Positions 8,755 to 17,989 are shown, numbered from the stretch's first letter. The stretch: DNA of 64,000 nucleotides from a bacterium (GCA_024711295.1 JANJTB010000018.1:16077-80076); one strand, 5' to 3'. Numbers and translations: made by a program. The notes: generated from the letters alone by a model not told the origin.

Positions 8755-8874
8755 GCCATTAATTTAGCAAGTAATTGAAAGATCCGATTTGCCTATATTA
8801 TTATTTTCTTTTATAGTATTAATGTTGTTATCACCCTAAATACTTCTCCCATAGCGGATTACACGAAATAAAGT

Positions 8875-8997
8875 GCCCTGATTGGTAGAAGTCTTTACAT
8901 ACTCAGCCTGCACTGAGTATAGTCGAATTGTGGCCGCCCAAAGTATCGGGAGTTTAGTAGATTTTGTAGCTTATCAGCGGCTCGGTATGATTTAATA
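8875..8997. repeat. TA-island repeat, copy 1
   Basis: First of three nearly identical copies of a roughly 125-bp sequence (others at 9657-9780 and 10363-10487). It starts GCCCTGATTGGTAGAAG and ends CAGCGGCTCGGTATGATT. It contains a 6-bp stem ACTCAG/CTGAGT around CCTGCA. No open frame is shared by the copies. This copy sits between the orphan antitoxin gene and the 3' end of vapC. Confidence 0.9.
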
Positions 8998-9375
8998 TTA
9001 TATTGATTTTTCATAATAATCAACATTATCCAAACCTTTGAAATCAGAATCTAAAGTTATGATTCTTGCCTGATAAATCTGCCCGGTTGCATAAATAAGA
9101 CTATCAGCCATAGGTAATTTCAATTTATAGCTTATATGGGCAGCGTTTTTAGCAATTTCTGTATTTAAGTCAATTATTTTACCATTTTGCATAAAATCAA
9201 TTGCTATATTAGCTGAGTACACATCTCTTTGAATTAATATTTTTTTATATACTTCATAAATAGTAATTGATGGTATTATCAAGTTATCAAAATCTTCAGC
9301 AAAAACTGTAAATATATCCGCATATTTAGTACCGGCAAAATATTCAAGCCAAGCAGATGAATCTAAAATTATCAT
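8998..9375 (-). CDS. vapC: VapC-type PIN-domain toxin
   Basis: A 125-residue PIN-domain ribonuclease. The acidic residues of the active site are in place: Asp in MIILDSSAWLEY, Glu in SITIYEVYKKIL, Asp in LPMADSLIYATG, and Asp in ITLDSDFKGL. PIN toxins cut tRNA or rRNA when free of their antitoxin. It overlaps the upstream vapB by 4 bases, giving translational coupling. Length and motifs are complete, so the toxin looks functional. Confidence 0.92.
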   Translation of the reverse strand: MIILDSSAWLEYFAGTKYADIFTVFAEDFDNLIIPSITIYEVYKKILIQRDVYSANIAIDFMQNGKIIDLNTEIAKNAAHISYKLKLPMADSLIYATGQIYQARIITLDSDFKGLDNVDYYEKSI

Positions 9376-9578
9376 ATTCTATCTTTCTCGCGTGAGACAT
9401 CAGTTTCGATACCTTTAAGAAAGCCTTTCAGGGATTTTCCACCTTTTTTCGAGCTCAATTCTAAGGTATTTTCCCTTAAATTTATTTTTATTTCCTGTCC
9501 GGGTAAGAATCCTGCTTTTTCAAGAATATCTTTATTAAGAACAAGTTTAAAGTCATTCGAAACACAATATGTTTCCAT
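9372..9578 (-). CDS. vapB: VapB-type antitoxin, AbrB/MazE fold
   Basis: A 68-residue protein with a SpoVT-AbrB swapped-hairpin DNA-binding domain: FKLVLNKDILEKAGFLPGQEIKINLRENTLEL matches the fold, with the L-I-L-E-K-AG-PG spacing. The basic and acidic tail (GIETDVSREKDRI) is the likely VapC-binding part. Family knowledge suggests it represses its own operon. It lies first in the operon, as expected. Confidence 0.88.
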   Translation of the reverse strand: METYCVSNDFKLVLNKDILEKAGFLPGQEIKINLRENTLELSSKKGGKSLKGFLKGIETDVSREKDRI

Positions 9579-9635
9579 AGGTAACTCACTAATTGAAAAA
9601 TCAATATATTTGACAATTACATAACAATTTTATTT

Positions 9636-9780
9636 TATGCCCACTATACCAAATCCGCCCTGATTGGTAGAAGTCTTTACATACTCAGCCTGCACTGAGT
9701 ATAGTCGAATTGTGGCCGCCCAAAGTATCGGGAGTTTAGTAGATTTTGTAGCTTATCAGCGGCTCGGTATGATTAAATAT
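9636..9780. repeat. TA-island repeat, copy 2
   Basis: The core copy is 9657-9780 and is almost identical to copy 1. It is preceded by TATGCCCACTATACCAAATCC, which also precedes the partial copy at 11101. With this extension the two ends look like imperfect inverted repeats: ATACC...CCGC..CTGAT at the left, and on the complementary strand at the right. It lies between vapB and the end of hicA. Confidence 0.9.
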
Positions 9781-9797
9781 GAATTTCGATATACAAA

Positions 9798-10040
9798 TTA
9801 AATGTGATAAAAATGTTTAAATAATTCATTTTCGCTTATAAATCTTGAAGCTTGATTTATTATTGCTTTGAGAGTGCCTTTATCTAACTCATCGTGATTG
9901 GGAACTGTAATAACTTGTTTGCCAAAATTAGTTTTTCTTGATAATTTTACATGACTACCTTTTTGTGATGTAATATCAAATCCAAACAGAAAAAAGATTC
10001 TTATAACCTCAGTCCCTGACAACACTTTCAGCTTAGGCAT
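9798..10040 (-). CDS. hicA: HicA-type mRNA interferase toxin
   Basis: An 80-residue double-stranded-RNA-binding-fold toxin. It shows the family pattern: LSGTEVIRIFFLFGFDITSQ, then KGSHVKLSRK with the catalytic His, VITVPNHDELDKGTLKAII, and a closing helix. The family cleaves mRNA independently of translation. It overlaps hicB by 8 bases. Here the antitoxin gene comes first, the reverse of the classic hicAB order but common in Bacteroidota and cyanobacteria. It appears complete. Confidence 0.92.
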   Translation of the reverse strand: MPKLKVLSGTEVIRIFFLFGFDITSQKGSHVKLSRKTNFGKQVITVPNHDELDKGTLKAIINQASRFISENELFKHFYHI

Positions 10041-10260
10041 AAACTAATTCACCTAAATCAAAGTTGACTGATACAACAGGATTATTCATAATATTCAGTG
10101 CGTTTAAATCTTCCTCTTCCAGATGCAATGACAGTGCTTCTTTTATGTTTGCCATAGTTTCGTCAAGAGTCAAACCTTGCGTTACTATCGGTAAATCTAA
10201 ACATTCAGCGACATAATATTTCTCACCCTGAAATATCTTGAAATTTATTATTTTTTTCAT
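10033..10260 (-). CDS. hicB: HicB-type antitoxin
   Basis: A 75-residue HicB protein made of the degraded RNase-H-like fold: FKIFQGEKYYVAECLDLPIVTQGLTLDETMANIKEALSLHLEE. The QGLTLDE turn is the family signature. There is no separate C-terminal DNA-binding domain, so it is a short-form HicB. A second hicB of the same kind lies at 28177-28368 and shares the TQGLTLDE core but little else. Confidence 0.92.
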   Translation of the reverse strand: MKKIINFKIFQGEKYYVAECLDLPIVTQGLTLDETMANIKEALSLHLEEEDLNALNIMNNPVVSVNFDLGELVYA

Positions 10261-10362
10261 TTACAGTTCAAAATAATTACTATACTTGATAAATAAATTG
10301 ACAATAACAAAGTCAAAATATTTTAATGAGTCATACAAACTGCACAACTATGCAATTAAACC

Positions 10363-10487
10363 GCCCTGACTGGTAGAAGTCTTTACGTACACAGCCTACA
10401 CTGAGTATAGTCGAATTGTGGCCGCCCAAAGTATCGGGAGTTTAGTAGATTTTGTAGCTTATCAGCGGTCCGGTATGGTTAAATATG
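10363..10487. repeat. TA-island repeat, copy 3
   Basis: Third copy of the roughly 125-bp repeat, about 90% or more identical to the others by eye. It differs at a handful of sites (for example ACTGG for ATTGG and CAGCGGTCCGG for CAGCGGCTCGG). One side of the inner ACTCAG/CTGAGT stem is altered. It fills most of the 310-base gap between hicB and the relE-type gene; the remainder is AT-rich sequence in which I see nothing else. Confidence 0.9.
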
Positions 10488-10571
10488 AATTATGAAGAGC
10501 CGAGATAATAGTATAATTATATTGCTTTTATCTAATTGCCAGAAACTATTAAACAAATATTGTTGGACTAT

Positions 10572-10841
10572 TTATATCTCTAAAGATTTGTAAATTTCTT
10601 TTCGATGTGCAATTCTAAGTAAAGTAAGCGAGGTTTCATCATAAGTATAAATCAGTCTAAAATCTGATAAAACAACTACCCTATATACTTTTTTAAAGCC
10701 GGTCAAGTGTTTAATGTTAAGGGTTCTATCTAATGGATTTTCAATTAGTTTCAATGATATTTCATAAGATTTCTGTTGAATTTCAACTGGCAACTTCTTA
10801 ATGTCTCTCGAGAATCTAACCGTTTTAAAAAGTTCGAGCAT
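10572..10841 (-). CDS. RelE/ParE-superfamily toxin
   Basis: An 89-residue protein with the RelE fold pattern: FKTVRFSRDIKKLPVEIQQKSYEISLKL, then LNIKHLTGFKKVYRVVVLSDFRLIY, then LTLLRIAHRKEIYK. The YRVVVLSDFRLIYTY strand and the closing R-I-A-H-R-K-E-IY correspond to the strand pair and catalytic end of RelE-type mRNA interferases. It follows its antitoxin gene by one base. Complete in length. Confidence 0.85.
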   Translation of the reverse strand: MLELFKTVRFSRDIKKLPVEIQQKSYEISLKLIENPLDRTLNIKHLTGFKKVYRVVVLSDFRLIYTYDETSLTLLRIAHRKEIYKSLEI

Positions 10842-10842
10842 A

Positions 10843-11043
10843 TTAATTTATGAAATCTTCAAATGTATTTATTCTAATTCTTTCTGAATTATTTTCAGAA
10901 TTGATATCCATAGACTCTAAGAAGTCACCTGTATAGATGTCGGCAGCTTTGTAATGTTTTTCAATGAAATCTGTTAAAATTTTTGATGCTCTAACCACTT
11001 CAAACATCTCGTCCTTCGTTAAAGTTATTGTATCTGAATTCAT
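10843..11043 (-). CDS. Antitoxin of the RelE-type module
   Basis: The frame opens at 11085, but the Met at 11043 (MNSDTITLTKDEMFEVV) is the likelier start, because the 14 residues before it look unlike any antitoxin N-terminus. The product of about 66 residues has a helical segment (FEVVRASKILTDFIEKH) and an acidic, Asn-rich tail. I cannot name its family; the role is inferred from its place one base before a RelE-type toxin gene. Confidence 0.7.
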   Translation of the reverse strand: MNSDTITLTKDEMFEVVRASKILTDFIEKHYKAADIYTGDFLESMDINSENNSERIRINTFEDFIN

Positions 11044-11100
11044 ATTTAACCTATTATTAATTGAAGCTTTTAAATAGACATTCAAAAATTCATTTTATTG

Positions 11101-11127
11101 TATGCCCACTATACCAAATCCGCCCGG
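11101..11127. repeat. Partial left end of the TA-island repeat
   Basis: TATGCCCACTATACCAAATC followed by CGCCC repeats the sequence at 9636-9660 that leads into copy 2. The rest of the repeat is missing here. It marks the right edge of the TA cluster. Confidence 0.75.
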
Positions 11128-11234
11128 TTTCGTAGTAGTGATTGAAGTTAAGGTGATTTTAAGCAATATTTTAGATGAGTATTCCAAAAACTGAGCAAAT
11201 TAAATTCTAAAAAGTCATAGCAAACAATTGAAAA

Positions 11235-11792
11235 CTACCTTTTCGGTGGTATCAGCTTCTCTGAAGTTAGCTCTGTTATTCCTGAAACCAGTAAGGCAAT
11301 AATAACACCCAAAATGCTGCCAGCAATAATATCAATAGGGTAATGGACGCCCACATATACCCTCGACAAAGCTACAAGTGCAGCTATAGCAAAGAATGGC
11401 AAATAGTTTTTCTTAAAAAAATAGGTGACAACAGTAGCAGCAGCAAAATTATTAACTGCATGAGATGATGGAAAAGACTTTCCGCCACCGCAACCAACCA
11501 GTAAATTGACATCACCCAAAACATGGCAAGGTCTTATTCTCCCGAATATTTCTTTCAGAAAACTGCTGCTGAACTGGTCGGCGATGATTATTGTCAGGAT
11601 TAATGTAACAGCAGTGATTTTACCTGTTCTGCCGGATTTGAAAAATAGGAAGTAAAAGCCAAACAGATAAATCATAATCCAGCTTTCTACTTCAGTGATG
11701 AAGGGAAAAATCTTGTCGAAAAGACTATTACTCCATCCGTTATTTATGGCATAAAACAACCATGTGTCAATATTCTGGATTATTTCAGGCAT
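11235..11792 (-). CDS. PAP2-family membrane phosphatase
   Basis: A 185-residue integral membrane protein with about five hydrophobic segments. The three phosphatase motifs are present: KEIFGRIRPCH (K-x6-RP), FPSSHAVN (PSxH), and SRVYVGVHYPIDIIAG (SR-x5-H-x3-D). Likely substrates are lipid phosphates such as undecaprenyl diphosphate or phosphatidic-acid-type lipids, at the periplasmic face. It overlaps the upstream SpoIIE-phosphatase gene by 8 bases and is last in the operon. Confidence 0.9.
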   Translation of the reverse strand: MPEIIQNIDTWLFYAINNGWSNSLFDKIFPFITEVESWIMIYLFGFYFLFFKSGRTGKITAVTLILTIIIADQFSSSFLKEIFGRIRPCHVLGDVNLLVGCGGGKSFPSSHAVNNFAAATVVTYFFKKNYLPFFAIAALVALSRVYVGVHYPIDIIAGSILGVIIALLVSGITELTSEKLIPPKR

Positions 11793-13473
11793 TTCTGTGC
11801 TTCTTTATTACCAATATTGTAATGTCATCATTTTGGGGCAAATTTCCAAGATGTAATTTTACAGACTCTATCAGGTCCTCGATTACATGCTCCGAAGATT
11901 TGCCATAGCTTCTTCTTGTAAAGTCTTCAAGTCTTAGTTCGCCATAGTCAGCTTTTGAATTATCTTCGGCTTCGGTTACGCCGTCTGTATAGCAAATAAT
12001 AAACTCATTTTCTGAGAGATGAATTTCGCCTTCCTCGTAGTTGAAAGGATTTTCCATAAATCCCAGTATCAATCCACCCAGAGTTAATTGCTCAACATAG
12101 TCGTTTTTTCTGAATACAAAGGGTGGATTATGACCTGCATTGATATAATTGATTTTACCTGTCAGGTCGTCAATTATTGCAAAGAATGAGGTAACAAACT
12201 TATCGGCAGAGGTATTGTGATAAAGCAAGTTATTGATTTTTAGCACAATTTCCTTAAGTGTGAGACCACTCATTGCCAAAACACGAAGCGCTGCCTGAAA
12301 GTTTGCCATAATCAGCGATGCCGGTATTCCTTTGCCCGAAACATCTGCAATTGCAATCAACCAGCGATGGTTATCCAACTTAATAAAGTCGAATAAATCA
12401 CCGCCTACATGTCTGGATGGTATGCTGGTACCTGAGATATCGAAGTTCTGAAGCGCAGGGTTGCGTTTAGGCAATAAGTTCCTTTGAATTTCGAGTGCTA
12501 TTTCGAGTTCGCTCTCCAGCTTCTTTTTTTCGAGCTCTTCTTTGAATAGCCTTTCATTTTCGATTGCTGCCATTGCTGAATTACCCAGTGCTTCGATAAA
12601 CAGAAGGTTCTCATCAGAGAAGTCTTCGCCGTTCATTTTTCTGCCAATAATCAGCAATCCACGGCGCTCGCCCTGTACAAGCATAGGCGATACAACTCTG
12701 ATTTCGTTATCTGTGATGAACTCAGCAATGCTATTCTCGTAAAGTGAAGGGTCCACTTTGTAAGCAAAATCAATATCCTTGAAATAATCAAGAAAATGCT
12801 CGTGAATACCGGTACCAAACCGGTTAACTATCAGGCAACAATCATTATTGTTCATAATGCCGAACATGGCAAATCTTGTTACGGTAAGCTGACCCATCAG
12901 GTTAAATGCCAAAGTCTTGAGAATTTGCTCGTAACTAAGGTGTTTGCTAAAATCCTTTGATATTTCGAATAAGGTAGATAATAACTGGTTTTGCTTTTCA
13001 GCTTTACTCTTTTCGTTTTTGTATGATTTCAGGTTTCGTGCATTGCTGATAGCATTTGCAGTAATGTTTGATATAAGACTGATGTAGTTGTGCTCATCAT
13101 CTGACAAGCTTTTTACAGAAATGCTTTTACCTAAAATTATTACTGCAAATAGCTGATTAGAGCTTTTTTTGATGGGTATTACAAACTCAATTTCCGAATC
13201 ATCATAATCGGGAATCAGAAAGGATTTTTCATTTATTTCGCTGATGAATTTGCCTGTAAGCTCTTCGTTGTACTCAAAATTACCTTTGATAATAAATGGA
13301 ATATGTTTGCCATTATTTCCCGAGATTATTACCATTCCGCGTAATATTCGTAATTTTCCCATCAGACTGAGCAAAGTGGAGTTGAGAATGAAATGCTCAT
13401 CATCCGACTCGTAAAGCCTTGCAGTAAGGTCGAGTAGCGAGTTTAGATTGATTATTGAGTTTAAGTTACTCAT
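11785..13473 (-). CDS. GAF-domain SpoIIE-type serine phosphatase
   Basis: A 562-residue soluble protein. The first half (about residues 1-310) looks like two GAF-type sensor domains. A charged helical linker (KEELEKKKLESELEIALEIQ) leads to a PP2C-like SpoIIE domain at about 345-560. The metal-binding Asp motifs are present: VGGDLFDF, IADVSGKGIPASL, CYTDGVTEA, and QNDDITILVI. Relatives (RsbU, RsbP) dephosphorylate anti-anti-sigma proteins in partner-switching pathways. No anti-sigma partner is next door; instead it sits between a propeller lipoprotein and a PAP2 phosphatase. Confidence 0.93.
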   Translation of the reverse strand: MSNLNSIINLNSLLDLTARLYESDDEHFILNSTLLSLMGKLRILRGMVIISGNNGKHIPFIIKGNFEYNEELTGKFISEINEKSFLIPDYDDSEIEFVIPIKKSSNQLFAVIILGKSISVKSLSDDEHNYISLISNITANAISNARNLKSYKNEKSKAEKQNQLLSTLFEISKDFSKHLSYEQILKTLAFNLMGQLTVTRFAMFGIMNNNDCCLIVNRFGTGIHEHFLDYFKDIDFAYKVDPSLYENSIAEFITDNEIRVVSPMLVQGERRGLLIIGRKMNGEDFSDENLLFIEALGNSAMAAIENERLFKEELEKKKLESELEIALEIQRNLLPKRNPALQNFDISGTSIPSRHVGGDLFDFIKLDNHRWLIAIADVSGKGIPASLIMANFQAALRVLAMSGLTLKEIVLKINNLLYHNTSADKFVTSFFAIIDDLTGKINYINAGHNPPFVFRKNDYVEQLTLGGLILGFMENPFNYEEGEIHLSENEFIICYTDGVTEAEDNSKADYGELRLEDFTRRSYGKSSEHVIEDLIESVKLHLGNLPQNDDITILVIKKHRNA

Positions 13474-13477
13474 AATA

Positions 13478-14518
13478 TTAATATTTGCTTACAAAAACAA
13501 TTTTTTCCTGAAAACTGTAAAAGTCTGCTATGTCGCCTGATTTATCATCGGCAAGCATTACGTCATATCGGTTTTCGTTCTGCCTGAGCAGAATAAGTTT
13601 CGCATTAATGGCATCATGATTAATGAAATAGAAATATCGTCTTGTGATTAGATTGATTTTGTCCTTGGTTCGAATATCCAGACGGAAGAAATTTTCGTTT
13701 GTCGGAACAAATCCCCAATCTCTGCTGGTTACTACTAATCCCAGTGGTAATTGATCTGTAGCAGGTATTGACGCCAATCCCAACTCAATACTGCTGACAT
13801 TTTCACGGCTTTCGGTGTCGAAGTACTGAACAAATGCAGGAGTTTTGCCGCTGTTATTATCCAATTTACCCATACCTGCACACAGGCAAATAAGATTCTT
13901 GCCGTCAACCGAAACGCCCAGCTTTACGGGATTGGGCTCTGTTGTTAGCTTGGCAACTTCTCTTTTGTCGCGTGAATCAATCACTGAGATAGTATTATCT
14001 GTCTGGTTACTGACATATATTTGATTGCCTTTCGAAGCTATTGCATGAGGAGGATTACCGGCAGAAATTTTCCTAGCCCTGACAAAATTTGTAATATCGA
14101 GCAAAGTAACATATACGGAGTTGGAGTGTGATACATAGGCATCAGTAGCATTTGCAAAGACTATATCGTCAGGCATCAGCTGCTCATCGGAGAAATCAAC
14201 AGTCGAGAGTAACTTTGAGTCGCTTTTGCGAACTACATAAATCTTGTAGCCGCCAGACACAATCAGGTAATAGTTTCCGCCAAATTCACGAATATTTGTG
14301 ACAGGAAAACTCTCTTCAACATTAAGAATTTCTTTGAAATAATCAGAAATATGCACTTCCTTGCTTGGCAACTCGATTACTTTGAGTGTAGGATTATCGC
14401 CATCGAATGACATGAAGAATTTCTCTGAAGTATCAACAGGGTTGATTACCTTCTCGGTTTGTGTACACGCAACAAAACCCAATAGCATCACTAAAGCGAA
14501 TATTTTGATATAGTTCAT
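13478..14518 (-). CDS. Lipoprotein with YncE/YVTN-like beta-propeller
   Basis: The frame opens at 14557, but the Met at 14518 gives a proper lipoprotein signal (MNYIKIFALVMLLGFVAC) with Cys at the lipobox. The mature part of about 330 residues has propeller-like repeats: AIASKGNQIYVSNQTDNTISVID, REVAKLTTEPNPVKLGVSVDGKNLICLC, and others. YVTN-type propellers often act as binding platforms in the periplasm. Being 4 bases ahead of the SpoIIE-phosphatase gene and after a chemoreceptor gene, it may bind a ligand or protein for that system; this is inference. Confidence 0.75.
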   Translation of the reverse strand: MNYIKIFALVMLLGFVACTQTEKVINPVDTSEKFFMSFDGDNPTLKVIELPSKEVHISDYFKEILNVEESFPVTNIREFGGNYYLIVSGGYKIYVVRKSDSKLLSTVDFSDEQLMPDDIVFANATDAYVSHSNSVYVTLLDITNFVRARKISAGNPPHAIASKGNQIYVSNQTDNTISVIDSRDKREVAKLTTEPNPVKLGVSVDGKNLICLCAGMGKLDNNSGKTPAFVQYFDTESRENVSSIELGLASIPATDQLPLGLVVTSRDWGFVPTNENFFRLDIRTKDKINLITRRYFYFINHDAINAKLILLRQNENRYDVMLADDKSGDIADFYSFQEKIVFVSKY

Positions 14519-14586
14519 TGTATTTCTCAAATTCTTAATAAATTTTCTGATAACCAATAAAAACTAAAGACGTCTTAAAGTTACAA

Positions 14587-16638
14587 TCATATTTTAAATT
14601 TTGTTATTTCGGACTGCAAACCCATAACAGCATCATTCAATTGGAGTGTAGCTCTTCTGAACTCACCCAATGCTTCTTTAGACTGTTCCGAAGCTTTGGC
14701 AAGCTGAGTCATTGCTTCGCTGATTTGTGATGCCGCTTCGTTTTGTTCGTCCATACCGGATGCAAAATGCCCGAAACTTGGAGCAAAATCATTGACCTCT
14801 TCGATAACCATAGAAATTTGGTTTGAGAATGAATAAATCTGGTCGGCTCCTTTACGCACCTGGTCACTGAATTTATCCATCTCCATAACTCCCGAAGAAA
14901 CAGATGACTGCATCTCGCGAACCATTTTTTCGATATCATCTGTTGCTACAGCGGTCTGGTCGGCTAATCTGCTTATTTCTCTCGCAACTACTGCAAATCC
15001 TTTTCCGTACTCACCGGCTTTTTCAGCTTCTATTGCAGCATTGAACGACAGCAGGTTGGTTTGCTCGGATATTTTATTAATTGCTGTAACGACGCTGCTG
15101 ATTTTGTTTGCTTTTTCGTTGATGACCGACAGTTTTGAAGTTATAGAGCGTGTAGAATCATTCAGACTACGGAGTGCATTATCAAGCAGTTGAAGACTTT
15201 CCTTGCTGGTGTGTGCCAGATTCAGTGCATTTTCGGACTTTTTGTTAATCTCATGTATTGACTCTGTCAGACTCTCCGATGTAGCAGAAATGTTTTTGCT
15301 GGTAGCACTGACTTCTTTTGTTGAAGCCGCCTGCTCAGTAGCATTGGCTTCTAATTCTCTCGATGATGCGGCTATCTCGTTTGAGGAACTTGCAACCTGG
15401 ATACTTGTTTTTTGTACCTGCATGATTAAAGAGTATAAATCCTGCACCATCTTTTCGACAGATACATATAATCTGATTACTTCATTTTTCAGCTGCTTTT
15501 TACCCTTGTTGGCGTTGAGTATTTGCTTATAATTATCCCACTGGCTCGACTCCAGTTGCAAAGCAACAGCCTGAAGGTCTCCTTCAGCTATCATTTCGGA
15601 TAATGATGTAATTGCTTTAAGCGGCTTGGAGATTCTTCGTGCTACCCAAACAAGAACAAAAAACAATACAAGAAATCCCAGAATGCCGAAAACTACTATT
15701 TCGATTACCAGACGGTCGCGGTCGCGATATATCTCTTCGTGAGGAAAAACTATTGCTACCGACCAGCCATTTTTACGTATGGGATAAAAACGCACCAGTG
15801 ATACTTTCTGCGAAATAACAGATTTGGTGGTGATTTCACCTTCCTCTCCTGCCATCATACGCTTGCCAAGTTCGTTCAGTACCGGTATTCCGCGCTCGAC
15901 AGCGACATCAAAAACTGTTTTCTTCATTATGAGTGAAGTATCCGGATGAGCCAAAAAGCGTCCATCTTTTGATAATATCAGACCGTAACCGGTTTCGTAA
16001 ACCTGAAGATGAGCAATATCGCTCTGCAAACGTGATAATTCAACATCACAGGTAATTACTCCGCTGAATACCTTGCCGCTGTTGGTATTTTTATAAAAAG
16101 GTATAGAAAAAGTTGACATCAAAACGTTACCGCCGCCTTCATCGTAATACGGTTCGCTCCATACAGGTCCTTCATTATCTCTGGCACCGGTGTACCAAGG
16201 CTGTGACGGATAATTATATTCATCGGCACTCAAATCCGAGAACTTAACTACTCCACCGTCTTTGTAGTAATACCATGATGCCAATTTAGATGCAGAATCA
16301 AACATAAATGGTTCGAAACATATACTTGAACCGTAAATTTCTTCATTCTTTTCGACTGTTCTTTTGAGATACTTTTCGATTTCTTCCTTCGAAAAGTCCG
16401 TATTTTCGAGAAATGTACGCGTGTTGTAAGTTACTTTCTCTACCGTTGATACAAGTGTTTCTAATCTGTGGGCTGTGCTTTCGACAGTTGATTTGGCATT
16501 TTTGTTGACTTCTTTGTAAATTATTTGACTGGTATGAATAAAGTTGTATCCGTACAACAAAATTGAAATCATACCCGCCGATGCAAGAATCAGAATTGAT
16601 AGCTGAAATGTAAGCCCTCTTAGTCTGATGTTAAACAT
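14587..16638 (-). CDS. Methyl-accepting chemotaxis protein with dCache-type sensor
   Basis: A 683-residue receptor. A transmembrane segment at about residues 13-32 is followed by a periplasmic sensor of about 275 residues. In it, [31 protein letters not shown] and [20 protein letters not shown] mark a dCache_1 domain. A second membrane segment at about 308-330 leads to a HAMP domain ([22 protein letters not shown]) and a long signalling coiled coil. The conserved hairpin tip reads [31 protein letters not shown], with the usual L-L-A replaced by L-L-S. No flagellar or che genes are in the window. It heads the four-gene cluster. Confidence 0.92.
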   Translation of the reverse strand: MFNIRLRGLTFQLSILILASAGMISILLYGYNFIHTSQIIYKEVNKNAKSTVESTAHRLETLVSTVEKVTYNTRTFLENTDFSKEEIEKYLKRTVEKNEEIYGSSICFEPFMFDSASKLASWYYYKDGGVVKFSDLSADEYNYPSQPWYTGARDNEGPVWSEPYYDEGGGNVLMSTFSIPFYKNTNSGKVFSGVITCDVELSRLQSDIAHLQVYETGYGLILSKDGRFLAHPDTSLIMKKTVFDVAVERGIPVLNELGKRMMAGEEGEITTKSVISQKVSLVRFYPIRKNGWSVAIVFPHEEIYRDRDRLVIEIVVFGILGFLVLFFVLVWVARRISKPLKAITSLSEMIAEGDLQAVALQLESSQWDNYKQILNANKGKKQLKNEVIRLYVSVEKMVQDLYSLIMQVQKTSIQVASSSNEIAASSRELEANATEQAASTKEVSATSKNISATSESLTESIHEINKKSENALNLAHTSKESLQLLDNALRSLNDSTRSITSKLSVINEKANKISSVVTAINKISEQTNLLSFNAAIEAEKAGEYGKGFAVVAREISRLADQTAVATDDIEKMVREMQSSVSSGVMEMDKFSDQVRKGADQIYSFSNQISMVIEEVNDFAPSFGHFASGMDEQNEAASQISEAMTQLAKASEQSKEALGEFRRATLQLNDAVMGLQSEITKFKI

Positions 16639-16670
16639 TTTATATCACTTAATTATATCAAAATAAACAG

Positions 16671-16701
16671 CAAAAATACTTTTATTTCTTTGCTTTTACA
16701 A
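16671..16701 (-). promoter_or_regulatory. Bacteroidota-type promoter for the chemoreceptor operon
   Basis: On the minus strand, TTG (16701-16699) and TATTTTTG (16678-16671) are separated by 20 bases, matching the TTTG / TAnnTTTG pattern of the Bacteroidota housekeeping sigma factor. The -7 box lies 33 bases before the ATG of the chemotaxis receptor. Confidence 0.5.
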
Positions 16702-16858
16702 TTCTTTTGTTGCTTGTTTTATAATTATTTAATTTTTTCTGACTAATTCGTCTAAGATTATGAAAAAGTAATTAATTTAAGTTAATATTTATTTGATTTA
16801 TCTTAAATAATATTTTTATCTTATTTTTGTAGTATTATCATTAAATCATAAGCAAAAA

Positions 16859-17989
16859 ATGAAATATTCATCATTATTATTGAGTTTTGTAGTTTACCTG
16901 TTATGTAATTCCTGCAGTAATACCAGCAATCCTACCGACATTGACAAAAACACGGCGGTAATTGAGCGTCTCGATAAGCTCGGCGATTCACTTACTTCAA
17001 TGATTATGGTTGCCGGCAAGAACAAATCTATACCTGGCGCTATAATTGGTGTATATAACCCATCAAGCAATCTGAAGTATCTGAAGAGTTTTGGCAAAGC
17101 TGATATTTCGCGAGATTTTGCAATGAGCCGCAATGATGAATTCAGAATAGGTACTTTAACTCACACATTTATTGCTACTCTTGCATTTGACCTGATTGAT
17201 GATAATATTATTTCACTTGATGATGCTGTTTCTAAGTATATTAATGTTCCGCACAGCGGCAACGAAATCAAAATATCTCATCTTCTGGCTCATAAATCAG
17301 GGATTCCTGATTTTATGGATTCTGTAAAATTCTACCAACTGAGTGAGCCAAAGAGGAAATTCAGTGATAGCGAGTTGATTGGGTTTGCTTTTGCCCAAGC
17401 TGAATCATTCCGCCCACCATCGAATATAAATATTTCGAATACCAACTACTTGCTTCTGGGTAAAATTTTGGAAAGTGCAGGCGGCAAAAATTTGCAAAAT
17501 TTGGTCCAAAGCAGAATTTTGACACCATTATTCCTAACTCATACAAATTTTGATATTAATTCCTCGTTCAAAAGCTCATTATTCTCGAAAGGATATTTAG
17601 CAAACGAAAGCGGTAATTATGTAGATGTAACCAATTTATATGATTTCTCGTGGACGTGGGCAAGTGCCAACATGACATCAAATTCCACAGATATGATTTA
17701 CTGGCTCGAGAAACTTGTGCTTGGCGGTATTATCAGCGGCTCTTCGACCAACAAAATGCTTAATTTCGAAAAGCTATATACCAAAAACGGATTAGAATAT
17801 TACTACGGTATGGGAGTAATGAAAATCGGCTCATTTGTTGGATATTCCGGAGAAATTGCCGGCTATAGTACAAGTATGTATATGCTTCCTGATAATAAGA
17901 CTAAGATTTTCATATTCACCAATACTGAAAATAATAACGACACTCTGTTGATTAAAATAGCACAGATTCTATTCCCCGGGCTTAGGTAA
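16859..17989 (+). CDS. Lipoprotein with class-C beta-lactamase fold lacking catalytic residues
   Basis: A 376-residue protein with a lipoprotein-type signal (VVYLLCNSC). The fold is that of serine hydrolases / penicillin-binding-protein relatives: PGAIIGVYNPS, EFRIGTLTHTFIATLAFDLID, ISHLLAHKSGIPDF, NISNTNYLLLGKILES, and a final GYSGEIAGYSTSMYMLPD. The usual S-x-x-K in GS-(I/V)-TK is TLTH here, the Y-S-N motif is I-S-N, and the H/K-x-G motif is Y-S-G. All three active-site motifs are therefore altered. It is probably a binding protein or a relic enzyme. Reading frame and length are intact. Confidence 0.8.
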   Translation: MKYSSLLLSFVVYLLCNSCSNTSNPTDIDKNTAVIERLDKLGDSLTSMIMVAGKNKSIPGAIIGVYNPSSNLKYLKSFGKADISRDFAMSRNDEFRIGTLTHTFIATLAFDLIDDNIISLDDAVSKYINVPHSGNEIKISHLLAHKSGIPDFMDSVKFYQLSEPKRKFSDSELIGFAFAQAESFRPPSNINISNTNYLLLGKILESAGGKNLQNLVQSRILTPLFLTHTNFDINSSFKSSLFSKGYLANESGNYVDVTNLYDFSWTWASANMTSNSTDMIYWLEKLVLGGIISGSSTNKMLNFEKLYTKNGLEYYYGMGVMKIGSFVGYSGEIAGYSTSMYMLPDNKTKIFIFTNTENNNDTLLIKIAQILFPGLR

